DNA of 21,390 nucleotides from assembly GCA_025449515.1 (NCBI GenBank), contig JANWJI010000125.1, forward strand, positions 1 through 21,390, in the 5' to 3' direction. The DNA comes from Nitrososphaeraceae archaeon (GTDB lineage: Archaea > Thermoproteota > Nitrososphaeria > Nitrososphaerales > Nitrososphaeraceae). The notes beneath the pieces are model-generated. The model saw only the letters and a program-made list of their open reading frames with translations. It ran no database searches and was not told where the DNA came from. Below are positions 9,299-16,122 of the stretch, piece by piece. The position numbers and the translations under genes are program-made. Every line of letters begins with the position of its first letter. The stretch's first letter is position 1.

Positions 9299-9325
9299 TT
9301 AAGTATGGTGTAATAATATTGCAAA

Positions 9326-9652
9326 ATGACTTGTAAAGGTATATGTATACGTCACAAGGCACAAAAACCAGTTGGCTCTGGCCGGTACGCTTTAGGACAG
9401 AGGCGATGCCAAATTTGTGAAATATTCATCAACTGGGTCGGATTGTGGTGTCCTTGTTGTGGCTATAGACTGAGAACAAAGCCACGAAATTTGAAGTATA
9501 AGGATAAGCTTAGAACGAGGAAGCAATTAGAAGAGACCAATAAATCACTATTATCCCTGCGGCCAGTAGATAATATCACTCCAATCCCATTGGAAAACAC
9601 TATTACTACGGTATGGGGTACAACTAACAAGGAAACCAAGAATAAAAAATAA
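9326..9652 (+). CDS. Small Cys-rich zinc-ribbon-like protein of the MTCKGIC type
   Basis: The 108-residue protein begins MTCKGICIRHKAQKP and carries C3, C7, a CQIC pair (C28, C31) and CPCC (C42, C44, C45), followed by GYRLRTKPRN and a very basic linker. Two CxxC-like knuckles about 11 residues apart suggest a zinc ribbon. The first 60 residues resemble a family I recall as common and multi-copy in Thaumarchaeota; the C-terminal half (Thr, Asn and Lys rich) looks disordered. A nucleic-acid-binding or transcription-related role is possible from fold and charge, but no function is established. The ATG is backed by a strong TATA box. Three inverted-repeat structures lie upstream and a long palindromic hairpin begins at its stop codon. 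Confidence 0.75.
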   Translation: MTCKGICIRHKAQKPVGSGRYALGQRRCQICEIFINWVGLWCPCCGYRLRTKPRNLKYKDKLRTRKQLEETNKSLLSLRPVDNITPIPLENTITTVWGTTNKETKNKK

Positions 9653-9705
9653 TGAAGTGATTGATTTGTAATTATGATAAATCATAATTACGAGATGTCT
9701 TCATT
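9651..9705 (+). terminator. Long palindromic hairpin after the MTCKGIC gene
   Basis: The 11-base arms GTAATTATGAT (9668-9678) and ATCATAATTAC (9681-9691) are perfect around a 2-base loop. Outer arms AATGAAG (9651-9657) and CTTCATT (9699-9705) add 7 bp. The structure starts at the stop codon, between convergent genes. A transcription-ending or mRNA-stabilising role is inferred from position. Confidence 0.45.
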
Positions 9706-9732
9706 GTAAGATAGAATTGCCCCTGATCTTAC
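9706..9732 (-). terminator. Hairpin downstream of mqnE
   Basis: GTAAGAT (9706-9712) and ATCTTAC (9726-9732) form a perfect 7-bp stem with a 13-base loop, abutting the preceding hairpin and about 30 bases past the mqnE stop. It has no clear T-run, so a role in ending mqnE transcription is inferred from position only. Confidence 0.3.
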
Positions 9733-9763
9733 CAAGTTCGTTCGAAGTATCGAATATGTAGGA

Positions 9764-10870
9764 CTATGAAGTAAATTTCTTTACGATGTTAAAATAGGAA
9801 TCCCTCAGAGCAGGCTCTTTCTTTACTTCTCTAATCAAATTTATTAATTCCTCTATTGATGTTGAAGCGTCCTTTCCACTTGCTTTAAAAATTTCTTCAG
9901 AAAATGCTGTTCCAACTAGATCGTTACCACCATAAGATAACGCAACTTGGGCTAATTTTTTTCCTAAGGCAACCCAATATATCGAGATGTTATTCAGTAC
10001 ATTAGAGAGGAGCAATCTTGACACCGCAATAATTCTCAAATCATATGTTGATGGACTCTCCATAGTTATCGTTCCATCTTGTTCCAATTCAGTATTGTCA
10101 AGGCTAAACTTCAACGGAATAAAGGTATTAAAGCCATTTGTTTCCTTTTGAAGTTCCCTTATTTTCAAGACGTGATCGACTATATCTTCTAATTTCTCGA
10201 TATGGCCAAAGAGCATAGTCGAGTTGCTCGTCAACCCTAATTCATGTGCCTTCCGAGCTGTATCGAGCCATTCTTCGCCTGAACATTTTCCTCTAACGAT
10301 CTTGTCCCTTGATTCAGAACCGAAAATCTCAGCTCCACCGCCGGGCAAAGTATCTAATCCTGCGTCTTTTAGCCTCAGCAGTACTTCCTTTATCGAGTTT
10401 TTTGTCAATCTTGCAATGAAGAAGATTTCTGCGGGAGTTAGCGCCTTGATTGTTACATCTGGATAATTCGTCTTTATTGCCTTCATCATCGCTTCGTAAT
10501 ACTCTAGTCCTAACTTAGGATGAAAACCGCCAACAATATGAAGTTCTTTGGCTCCCATCTGCTTGACTGCTATTCCAGCTCTCGTCACAATCTGATCGAT
10601 AGTTAGAGTGTAAGCATCATTTTCTTCGCCTTTTCGATAGAACGCACATAGTGGACAGCTTGCAGCACAAACATTCGTATAATTCAAGTAATACGAAGAG
10701 GTAAACGTAACCGTGTTTCCGCAAGTCTTGTTGCGAACCATATCAGCTGCGGCACCAAGAGAGAACAAGTTCTCTTCTCTTATTAACTCCAAGCCATCCT
10801 GGAAAGATAGCTCTTCTCCAGCTAGGGCTCTTTCCAACGCATTAGTTGCGCCTTGAATATTACTGAGCAA
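9764..10870 (-). CDS. mqnE: Aminofutalosine synthase MqnE (radical SAM)
   Basis: MqnE joins the adenosyl part of SAM to 3-[(1-carboxyvinyl)oxy]benzoate, making 6-amino-6-deoxyfutalosine, an early step of the futalosine route to menaquinone. The CxxxCxxC cluster motif is CAASCPLC (C68, C72, C75) in the context YLNYTNVC. AYTLT, ELHIVGGFHPKLGLEYY, LPGGGAEIF, NSTMLFGH and FNTFIPLKF follow in family order. GGGAEIF and the IVGGFHP motif favour MqnE over the related CofH and MqnC, whose equivalents differ. Length (368) is normal. The start is TTG at 10868-10870; no in-frame ATG occurs before residue 44, and a TATA-like ACATATATGT lies about 30 bases upstream. It is divergent from mqnC across 102 bases. 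Confidence 0.85.
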   Translation of the reverse strand: MLSNIQGATNALERALAGEELSFQDGLELIREENLFSLGAAADMVRNKTCGNTVTFTSSYYLNYTNVCAASCPLCAFYRKGEENDAYTLTIDQIVTRAGIAVKQMGAKELHIVGGFHPKLGLEYYEAMMKAIKTNYPDVTIKALTPAEIFFIARLTKNSIKEVLLRLKDAGLDTLPGGGAEIFGSESRDKIVRGKCSGEEWLDTARKAHELGLTSNSTMLFGHIEKLEDIVDHVLKIRELQKETNGFNTFIPLKFSLDNTELEQDGTITMESPSTYDLRIIAVSRLLLSNVLNNISIYWVALGKKLAQVALSYGGNDLVGTAFSEEIFKASGKDASTSIEELINLIREVKKEPALRDSYFNIVKKFTS

Positions 10871-10895
10871 ACTATGATCTATTATTCTAAATATA

Positions 10896-10905
10896 ACATA
10901 TATGT
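10896..10905 (-). promoter_or_regulatory. TATA-like element of mqnE
   Basis: ACATATATGT is centred about 30 bases before the mqnE TTG. It is self-complementary, so it gives no direction by itself; position assigns it to mqnE. Confidence 0.4.
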
Positions 10906-10918
10906 TACTCGCATGCTT

Positions 10919-10960
10919 GCTGACTGGTTTGTAAGGATTAAATAGTATAACCAGTTCAGC
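10919..10960. promoter_or_regulatory. Inverted repeat bracketing the mqnC TATA box
   Basis: GCTGACTGGTT (10919-10929) and AACCAGTTCAGC (10949-10960) pair over 11 bases with a single extra A in the right arm. The TATA-like TTAAATA (10938-10944), about 32 bases before the mqnC TTG, lies in the 19-base spacer. The right arm covers the expected transcription start of mqnC, and the left arm lies upstream of the mqnE TATA box. This is the layout of an operator shared by the two genes; that use is inference. Confidence 0.45.
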
Positions 10961-10972
10961 AATGTACTAGTA

Positions 10973-12097
10973 TTGAGAAATATCGGCCTAGCGCAAGATT
11001 TAATCATCAAGTCTGACATCGGTGATATAGTAGAAAACATACTTCATGGCCAGCGAATTGGATTAAAAGAATGTATTAGATTAATTAAATCTACTGATGT
11101 AGTCGGGTTGGGAGCAGTAGCGAATATGTTGAGACAAAGATTATACGGAAACGCGGCCTCCTTCATTAATAATATTATACTAAATTATACAAATGTATGC
11201 GTAACTTATTGTAAATTTTGTGCATTTTATAGACCTCCTGGACACAAAGATACCTATACTTTGTCTAAAGAAGATATACTGAAACGAGTTTTGACATCCG
11301 CACGAACGCTAGGTACTACTCAGGTGCTAATTCAAGGCGGACATAATCCGAGTTTAAAATTAGAATACTATGAAAGTGTCTTTGATGCAATAAAGAAATC
11401 TTCAAAAATAGCTATCCACGGGTTATCACCATCCGAGATAGATATGATCGCCAAGATCGAAAGGAGTAGTACAAAGGAAGTTCTCGCTAGACTCAAGGCA
11501 TCTGGATTAGATTCGTTACCGGGAGCAGGAGCAGAAATTCTTGATGATGATGTTAAAGCAGACATTAGTCCTCTTAAAATCAAGAGCAATGAATGGCTCA
11601 GAATTATGAACGAAGCACACATGCTTGGATTGAAATCTTCAGCAACAATGATGTACGGGACAGTAGAAAACGAAGAACAACAGGCTAGACATATTATGAA
11701 GATTGCAGAATTACAAGAAAAAACTAACGGGTTTATGGCTTTTATACCTTGGAGTTTCGAACCCAACGCAACCGAGATGCAATCCGAAGGTCATATTCGA
11801 TATTCCTCAGGCGGGCTTAATTTATTAAAGATGATTGCGGTTTCAAGAATAGCATATTTCGGTTTAATTGATCATTTGCAGTCATCTTGGTTGACAAACG
11901 GATTAGGCATGGCTCAACTTGCATTATATTACGGCGCTGATGATTTTGGAGGTACACTCATTGGAGAAGAAGTAGTAAGTGCAACCGGGGCAAGATCAAC
12001 AGAACTAACATCCAACAAAATCATAAATGCTATAAAGCAAATTGGTTACGAACCTCTGGAAAGGGATAATTTTTATAATATCTTAAAGCATTATTAG
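10973..12097 (+). CDS. mqnC: Cyclic dehypoxanthinylfutalosine synthase MqnC (radical SAM)
   Basis: MqnC cyclises dehypoxanthine futalosine in the futalosine menaquinone pathway. The Fe-S motif is CVTYCKFC (C76, C80, C83) after LNYTNVC. QVLIQGGHNPSLKLEYY, LPGAGAEILDDDV, ISPLK, NEWLRIMNEAHMLG, SATMMYGTVE and MAFIPWSFEPNAT follow in MqnC order. The QGGHNP and FIPWSF variants separate it from the MqnE next door (VGGFHP, FIPLKF). Length (374) fits. The frame begins with TTG at 10973; the codons immediately before it contain no usable start, and a TATA-like box about 32 bases upstream supports it. It is convergent with tatA. MqnA, MqnB and MqnD are not in this window, so they must lie elsewhere. 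Confidence 0.85.
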   Translation: MRNIGLAQDLIIKSDIGDIVENILHGQRIGLKECIRLIKSTDVVGLGAVANMLRQRLYGNAASFINNIILNYTNVCVTYCKFCAFYRPPGHKDTYTLSKEDILKRVLTSARTLGTTQVLIQGGHNPSLKLEYYESVFDAIKKSSKIAIHGLSPSEIDMIAKIERSSTKEVLARLKASGLDSLPGAGAEILDDDVKADISPLKIKSNEWLRIMNEAHMLGLKSSATMMYGTVENEEQQARHIMKIAELQEKTNGFMAFIPWSFEPNATEMQSEGHIRYSSGGLNLLKMIAVSRIAYFGLIDHLQSSWLTNGLGMAQLALYYGADDFGGTLIGEEVVSATGARSTELTSNKIINAIKQIGYEPLERDNFYNILKHY

Positions 12098-12162
12098 GTA
12101 ATTTTTTAACATTATCTGATTCAGTCAGTACTTTTAATTGAAAAAATAATATTTCAAGCTAC

Positions 12163-12189
12163 ACCGTAAGGCACGAAGTGCGGAACGGT
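12163..12189. terminator. GC-richer two-step hairpin between mqnC and tatA
   Basis: ACCGT (12163-12167) pairs with ACGGT (12185-12189), and GCAC (12171-12174) pairs with GTGC (12178-12181) around a GAA loop. A symmetric 3x3 internal loop (AAG opposite GGA) separates the two stems. It stands out in AT-rich DNA between convergent genes. No T-run follows on either strand, so a terminator role is only inferred; a small RNA or protein-binding RNA motif is the alternative. Confidence 0.35.
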
Positions 12190-12214
12190 AAAGGATAGAA
12201 AAGAATTATGTTAT

Positions 12215-12547
12215 TCAAGGTTGGTTCCTACTTCTATTGATTTCAGCATCGATAGCAATCCTCAGCTCCTCGTCATTCTTGTTCGTATAGTCTATACCCA
12301 GTGTTTCAGCTATTGATTCAAGTTTTTCTCTTCCCACATCTTCCACACTCTTAGTTCTAGCTCTCTGTAGCTCATTCTTTGCTTCAATCTTTGCCTTTTG
12401 ATACTCAGACGATGCTTTGCCAAAAGATCTGGCAAGTTCAGGAATTTTCTTTACGCCGAAAATAAGTACTACGACAATAACAATAATAATGACCCATTCG
12501 AAGCCTCCGACTCCAACCTGAATTATTAAGTCCGATAACCCAGACAT
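12215..12547 (-). CDS. tatA: Twin-arginine translocase subunit TatA/E
   Basis: TatA forms the size-adjustable pore that moves folded proteins across the membrane. There is a short periplasmic-side N-terminus, one transmembrane helix (about 16-31), the FG hinge at 30-31, then the amphipathic helix VKKIPELARSFGKASSEYQ and a charged, coiled tail rich in Lys and Glu. The FGVKKIPELARSFGKA motif is diagnostic. At 110 residues it is normal length. The ATG at 12545-12547 is preceded by a TATA-like TTAAATC about 30 bases upstream. TatC is not in the window. Confidence 0.9.
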   Translation of the reverse strand: MSGLSDLIIQVGVGGFEWVIIIVIVVVLIFGVKKIPELARSFGKASSEYQKAKIEAKNELQRARTKSVEDVGREKLESIAETLGIDYTNKNDEELRIAIDAEINRSRNQP

Positions 12548-12573
12548 TCTTAATTAGTATAGATCTCATCAAG

Positions 12574-12580
12574 ATTTAAG
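12574..12580 (-). promoter_or_regulatory. TATA-like element of tatA
   Basis: On the minus strand TTAAATC is centred about 30 bases before the tatA ATG, consistent with a leaderless mRNA. Confidence 0.4.
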
Positions 12581-12763
12581 TGTTGATTTCGTATAATTTC
12601 CTTTCAATAGTATCAAAAGTATTAAAAGATGCATGATTTATGCAAACTCCCCTATTGTAACTTGCCTGATCATCTCTTAGCTTCATGTAAGTACTTGTGT
12701 GATTCCAGAAGAATTTCATGCGATTGTTAGATGATTCTATTCTCATTATGCTTTTATGCAGGC

Positions 12764-13384
12764 ATGCTTCCGGATTTCTTATTGAACAAAGGGAGGATTA
12801 TAGTGATTGAAGGAACAGATAAAGTTGGTAAAACAACACAATCCAAAATGCTCATGAAATACCTGGAAAAATCCGGCAAGAATTGTTCGATACTAAATTT
12901 TCCTGATTATAGCACGCCGATTGGCTTAGAGATTCGTGCCTTCTTAGATCACAAACGCGATTATCCTAACGAATTAAAACATATGCTACTTTCTGCCAAC
13001 CGGTGGGAAAAGAAGAAAGAAATAGAGATCGCCAGAGATAATGGTACGATTTTGATTATGAACAGATACTACCAGTCTAACCTAGTTTATGGAATATCTA
13101 ACGGTCTAGACCTTAGATGGCTACTAAACTTGGATCAAGGCATCCCAAGGGAAGATTTAGTCATAATCCTCAAAGCAAAACCATTCATAATACAAGAAAG
13201 GCCGGTTAGCAACCACGATTTATTTGAGAAGGATCAAGAGTTACTATTTCGCGTGCATGAGAATTACCACGAGCTTGCAAAATTATTCAAATGGAATGAA
13301 ATTAATGGAGAGAGGAGTATAGAGCATGTCCATAAAGATGTGTTAAAACTCGTAAACGAAGTATTACCAAATAAATTGTCATGA
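12764..13384 (+). CDS. tmk: Thymidylate kinase
   Basis: Phosphorylates dTMP to dTDP for DNA synthesis. From the ATG at 12764 the protein has 206 residues, close to the usual 200-210. The first strand is RIIVIEG, leading into the P-loop GTDKVGKTT (about 17-25). NFPDYSTPIG, the FLDHKRDYP...LLSANRWE segment and NRYYQSNLVYG follow in family order. The usual DRY motif reads NRY here, with Asp replaced by Asn. The frame is open to an earlier ATG at 12731, adding the hydrophobic MILFSLCFYAG, which is not family-like. A perfect GGGAGG lies 6 bases before a GTG at 12803, but that start would remove the first beta strand. Its last bases overlap the HD gene by four (ATGA), indicating one operon. Confidence 0.85.
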   Translation: MLPDFLLNKGRIIVIEGTDKVGKTTQSKMLMKYLEKSGKNCSILNFPDYSTPIGLEIRAFLDHKRDYPNELKHMLLSANRWEKKKEIEIARDNGTILIMNRYYQSNLVYGISNGLDLRWLLNLDQGIPREDLVIILKAKPFIIQERPVSNHDLFEKDQELLFRVHENYHELAKLFKWNEINGERSIEHVHKDVLKLVNEVLPNKLS

Positions 13385-14619
13385 TCATGAAATTTGTTGG
13401 AGAAATAACCGACCCAATACACAAGCATATTCGATTCACAGAGGCTGAACATGATATCCTGGATAGCCAAATGTTCCAGAGATTGAGGCGGATTAGACAA
13501 CTTGCTGGTGCGCATCTGATTTATCCAAGTGCACAACACTCTCGCTTCGAGCACTCTCTTGGAACAATGCATATTGCAGGATATGCAGGAGAAACTCTCT
13601 TATCAAAAGGTTATTTGGAAAATGAAGAGGAAATACAAGAACTCAGACTGGCCGCCTTACTCCACGATATAGGTCACGGGCCATTTTCCCATTTATTTGA
13701 AGAAGTCTTGAATGAAAAAAGTAGGAAAAATCACGAAGATATTGGAAAGGAAATCATCTTGAAGAGTGAAATCAGCGACATCATCTCAAGATATGGCTAT
13801 GATTCGTCAACGGTTTCAAACCTATCATGCGGCCAGTCAAAAATAAAGTTTCTCAACGAAATCATTGCAGGAAGCTTATCTGCTGATATAATGGACTATT
13901 TGCCTAGAGACGGTATGTTCACCGGGGCCGAGTATGGGAATATTGACTATCATAGACTCGTTACCTCATTTCAGGTAGTAACTAACGACCAGTTGGCATT
14001 AGACAGGTCCGCTTTGTATTCCTTTGAGTCAATGTTAATATCCAGATACGAAATGTTCAAGGCAGTTTATTTTCATAAGACGGTAAGATCTGCAGAAGTC
14101 ATGCTTTTACATTCTATGCTACTGGCTGATGAGCAGCTAAATATAACAGATATTTCTTTGGAGAATTTTTCAGAATTGACGGACGAGAACGTGCTTGAGA
14201 GAATTATTTCACTTAAAGATCAGAATGAAATTGCCTCAAAGCTTGCATCCGACTATAGATCCAGAAGACTCTTAAAATGTGTATATGAGAAGTTTCTTCA
14301 TAGACATGATCCAACGTTCAAAAAAATTAATAGAGACACGTTGAACGACCTAGGATTAAGAATAGCTGAGACGGCCGGTGTTAGTGGATCTTCAGTCTTT
14401 GTGGATTCATCAAGAGCATCATCAATGCCGCTGACCCCAAACAAAAAGGAGATTAGCTCAGTGGTACTCTCTGATAGAAGGCGGGCGTACGAAATTCCAG
14501 TTTCTGAAATACCAATTATTGACTCCATAACAGGTTTTCTAAATATGTTAAGGGTGTACACAACGGCGGAAAGTAGAAATCCAGTTGAGAAGTGTATTAG
14601 GAGCGTAATTGAAAGGTAA
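13381..14619 (+). CDS. HD-domain phosphohydrolase, dNTPase/SAMHD1-like
   Basis: Relatives include SAMHD1 and bacterial YwfO/EF1143-type enzymes, which cleave dNTPs to nucleosides and triphosphate. The metal-binding residues are H58 (SRFEHSLGT), H95-D96 (LLHDIGHGPFSH) and D169 (SADIMDYLPRD); D169 aligns with the last metal ligand of SAMHD1. RLRRIRQLAG and DGMFTGAEYGNIDY are also family motifs. The 412 residues include a C-terminal region (about 300-412) of lower complexity that ends GFLNMLRVYT. Starts MIMKF at the ATG overlapping the tmk stop. It is flanked by tmk and pyrH, so nucleotide-pool control is the likely role; substrate and allostery cannot be read from the sequence. Confidence 0.85.
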   Translation: MIMKFVGEITDPIHKHIRFTEAEHDILDSQMFQRLRRIRQLAGAHLIYPSAQHSRFEHSLGTMHIAGYAGETLLSKGYLENEEEIQELRLAALLHDIGHGPFSHLFEEVLNEKSRKNHEDIGKEIILKSEISDIISRYGYDSSTVSNLSCGQSKIKFLNEIIAGSLSADIMDYLPRDGMFTGAEYGNIDYHRLVTSFQVVTNDQLALDRSALYSFESMLISRYEMFKAVYFHKTVRSAEVMLLHSMLLADEQLNITDISLENFSELTDENVLERIISLKDQNEIASKLASDYRSRRLLKCVYEKFLHRHDPTFKKINRDTLNDLGLRIAETAGVSGSSVFVDSSRASSMPLTPNKKEISSVVLSDRRRAYEIPVSEIPIIDSITGFLNMLRVYTTAESRNPVEKCIRSVIER

Positions 14620-14629
14620 AGATCGGAAT

Positions 14630-15343
14630 ATGGATGACCATTTTCGAAATTCCAAAATCAAGGATCGGATAGTTATTAAACTGAGTGGTAGCATTTTTGG
14701 TCAAGATACTAGCGAAAGCGTGATTAGAGAATACGCTGACATGCTATCCTCTATTAATAGTGAAATTCAACCAGTCGTCATCTCCGGAGGTGGAAAGATC
14801 GCTAGACATTATATTGGTCTTGCAAGGGCCTTGGGTTCAGACGAGGCAAATCTAGATATTATGGGGATTGATGTTTCGAGACTGAATGCAAGGCTGTTGT
14901 TAACTGCGCTGCAAGACAAGGCCTACCCAAAGATACCAAAAGATCTAGAAGAAGTTGTCTTGGCCGCGGAAAGTGGGAAAATAGTAATAACAGGCGGCCT
15001 GCATCCAGGACAGAGTACTAACGCCACATCAGCATTGATTGCTGAAATTGTAAGGGCGTCAAAATTTCTAAATGCTACCGACGTAGATGGGATCTATGAC
15101 TCAGATCCCAATATAACTAGCAATGCAAAACTCCTTAAGAGAATTACAGTTCAGCAATGCATGCGGCTTCTCGAGAACGATAGTTCTATGGCCGGCACAT
15201 ATGATCTTATGGACATCGTTGCACTCAAAGTAATAGAACGCTCTAAAATTCCGACCAGAATCTTAAAAGCAGATACTGCTAATATCCGAAATGCTATCGA
15301 ACATGATAATGAAGTCGGTACTGAAATCACAGTTATCAGGTGA
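14630..15343 (+). CDS. pyrH: UMP kinase, archaeal type
   Basis: Converts UMP to UDP in pyrimidine synthesis; amino-acid-kinase fold. IVIKLSGSIFGQD at the N-terminus stands in for the usual VIKLGGS. It is followed by VVISGGGKIARHYI, MGIDVSRLNARLL, ITGGLHPGQSTNATSALIAE and NATDVDGIYDSDP, then MAGTYDLMDIVALKVIERS. The ATG at 14630 gives 237 residues. The frame is open to a TTG at 14609 that would overlap the HD gene by 11 bases; the ATG lies 10 bases past the HD stop and has GGAAT before it. It ends in an 8-base tail-to-tail overlap with the minus-strand gene at 15336. Confidence 0.88.
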   Translation: MDDHFRNSKIKDRIVIKLSGSIFGQDTSESVIREYADMLSSINSEIQPVVISGGGKIARHYIGLARALGSDEANLDIMGIDVSRLNARLLLTALQDKAYPKIPKDLEEVVLAAESGKIVITGGLHPGQSTNATSALIAEIVRASKFLNATDVDGIYDSDPNITSNAKLLKRITVQQCMRLLENDSSMAGTYDLMDIVALKVIERSKIPTRILKADTANIRNAIEHDNEVGTEITVIR

Positions 15344-15653
15344 CAGTCTTGATATCACCATTAAATTCGGAAATTCCATCATTTATTATTTTTTTATATA
15401 TTTCTTCTCCTTTGCTCGTAGGTAAAGGCTTCGACTGAGCTTTTGCATAGCCATCTCCGTCACATATAAATAGCATTGTCTCTTCTCCCCTAACCATTTT
15501 CCCAACAAACATTTCTTCGCCAACTGGTTCGAAATCATTGTTAGTATGTTTGATTGTATAAGTTAACATAGCGAACCCAGTATAATCAAACAATTTCATT
15601 TGAGCTTTTTTTGACCTTTCTGAACCAAGAAAAGCAGCTTTATGGTATTGCAT
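15336..15653 (-). CDS. Conserved-looking hypothetical protein, about 105 residues
   Basis: I do not recognise a family. The preferred start is the ATG at 15651-15653, giving a soluble 105-residue protein beginning MQYHKAAFLGSERSKK. It contains the acidic and glycine-rich EPVGEEMFVGKMVRGEE and a DGDGYAKAQSK stretch, with no signal peptide or membrane helix. A longer frame from an ATG at 15719 adds 22 residues of hydrophobic, AT-driven sequence. A TATA-like TGTTATATTA (minus strand, 15681-15690) is placed about 32 bases before 15653, which favours the short form. It ends convergently with pyrH, overlapping its last 8 bases. Confidence 0.6.
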   Translation of the reverse strand: MQYHKAAFLGSERSKKAQMKLFDYTGFAMLTYTIKHTNNDFEPVGEEMFVGKMVRGEETMLFICDGDGYAKAQSKPLPTSKGEEIYKKIINDGISEFNGDIKTVT

Positions 15654-15743
15654 ATGATATAATGGTTTACAAATTACTAATAATATAACATTTTTTATGC
15701 CATACAAGGACTTATTCATGGATAATTACGAATACTAAATGAG

Positions 15744-15752
15744 TATAAAAAA
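15744..15752 (+). promoter_or_regulatory. Strong TATA box with no gene immediately downstream
   Basis: TATAAAAAA on the plus strand predicts a start near 15773. The next forward ORF begins 254 bases later, after a T-run at 15903-15910, so this box may drive a short non-coding transcript. Confidence 0.35.
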
Positions 15753-15772
15753 TCAATTCGATATTCTAATTC

Positions 15773-15910
15773 AAAGTGGATATTTTTTCATAGGAGACGA
15801 TTGGTAGTGTCTGTTTGTGATAGAACAGATCATCTATTTATTGTTTGAAATATAAATAAACATCACAAATGATACATATTGACGTATAGCATTAATCGTG
15901 GCTTTTTTTT
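15773..15910 (+). ncRNA. Candidate small RNA between a TATA box and a T-run
   Basis: Three signals line up: the TATA box at 15744-15752; an inverted repeat TTTGTGAT (15814-15821) and ATCACAAA (15862-15869) enclosing a weaker TTTATT/AATAAA pair (15837-15842 with 15855-15860); and eight T at 15903-15910, where archaeal transcription often ends. The span of about 138 bases carries no ORF I would defend. The exact ends are inferred. The region could instead be simple AT-rich spacer. Confidence 0.3.
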
Positions 15911-16026
15911 GAGAATGATATCCAATCTCATGCTGTATTAGAATTCTTCCAGTCGTCATTATAAGTAACCTATATCAGGCCAATGCTAATAACCTTAAAC
16001 AGAAATATGCATAGAGGTAGATAATA

Positions 16027-16122
16027 ATGATGTATACTATATTTGTGGTATCAACAAAAGACTCGGAATTAGCACGATCTCGCTCGAAGATAGATAATAT
16101 AAGAAGGCTTTTAAATAGATGA
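16027..16122 (+). CDS. 31-residue leader ORF coupled to the Cas4-like nuclease gene
   Basis: The frame starts with a double ATG (16027, 16030) and reads MMYTIFVVSTKDSELARS, ending SKIDNIRRLLNR before TGA. GAGGT (16014-16018) lies 8 bases before the first ATG, a good ribosome-binding site. The TGA overlaps the next gene's ATG in an ATGA, the same coupling as tmk to the HD gene. The peptide is a short hydrophobic strand followed by a basic amphipathic segment. I do not recognise it. It may be a real small protein, a translational-coupling leader, or the tail of a lost gene. Confidence 0.5.
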   Translation: MMYTIFVVSTKDSELARSRSKIDNIRRLLNR

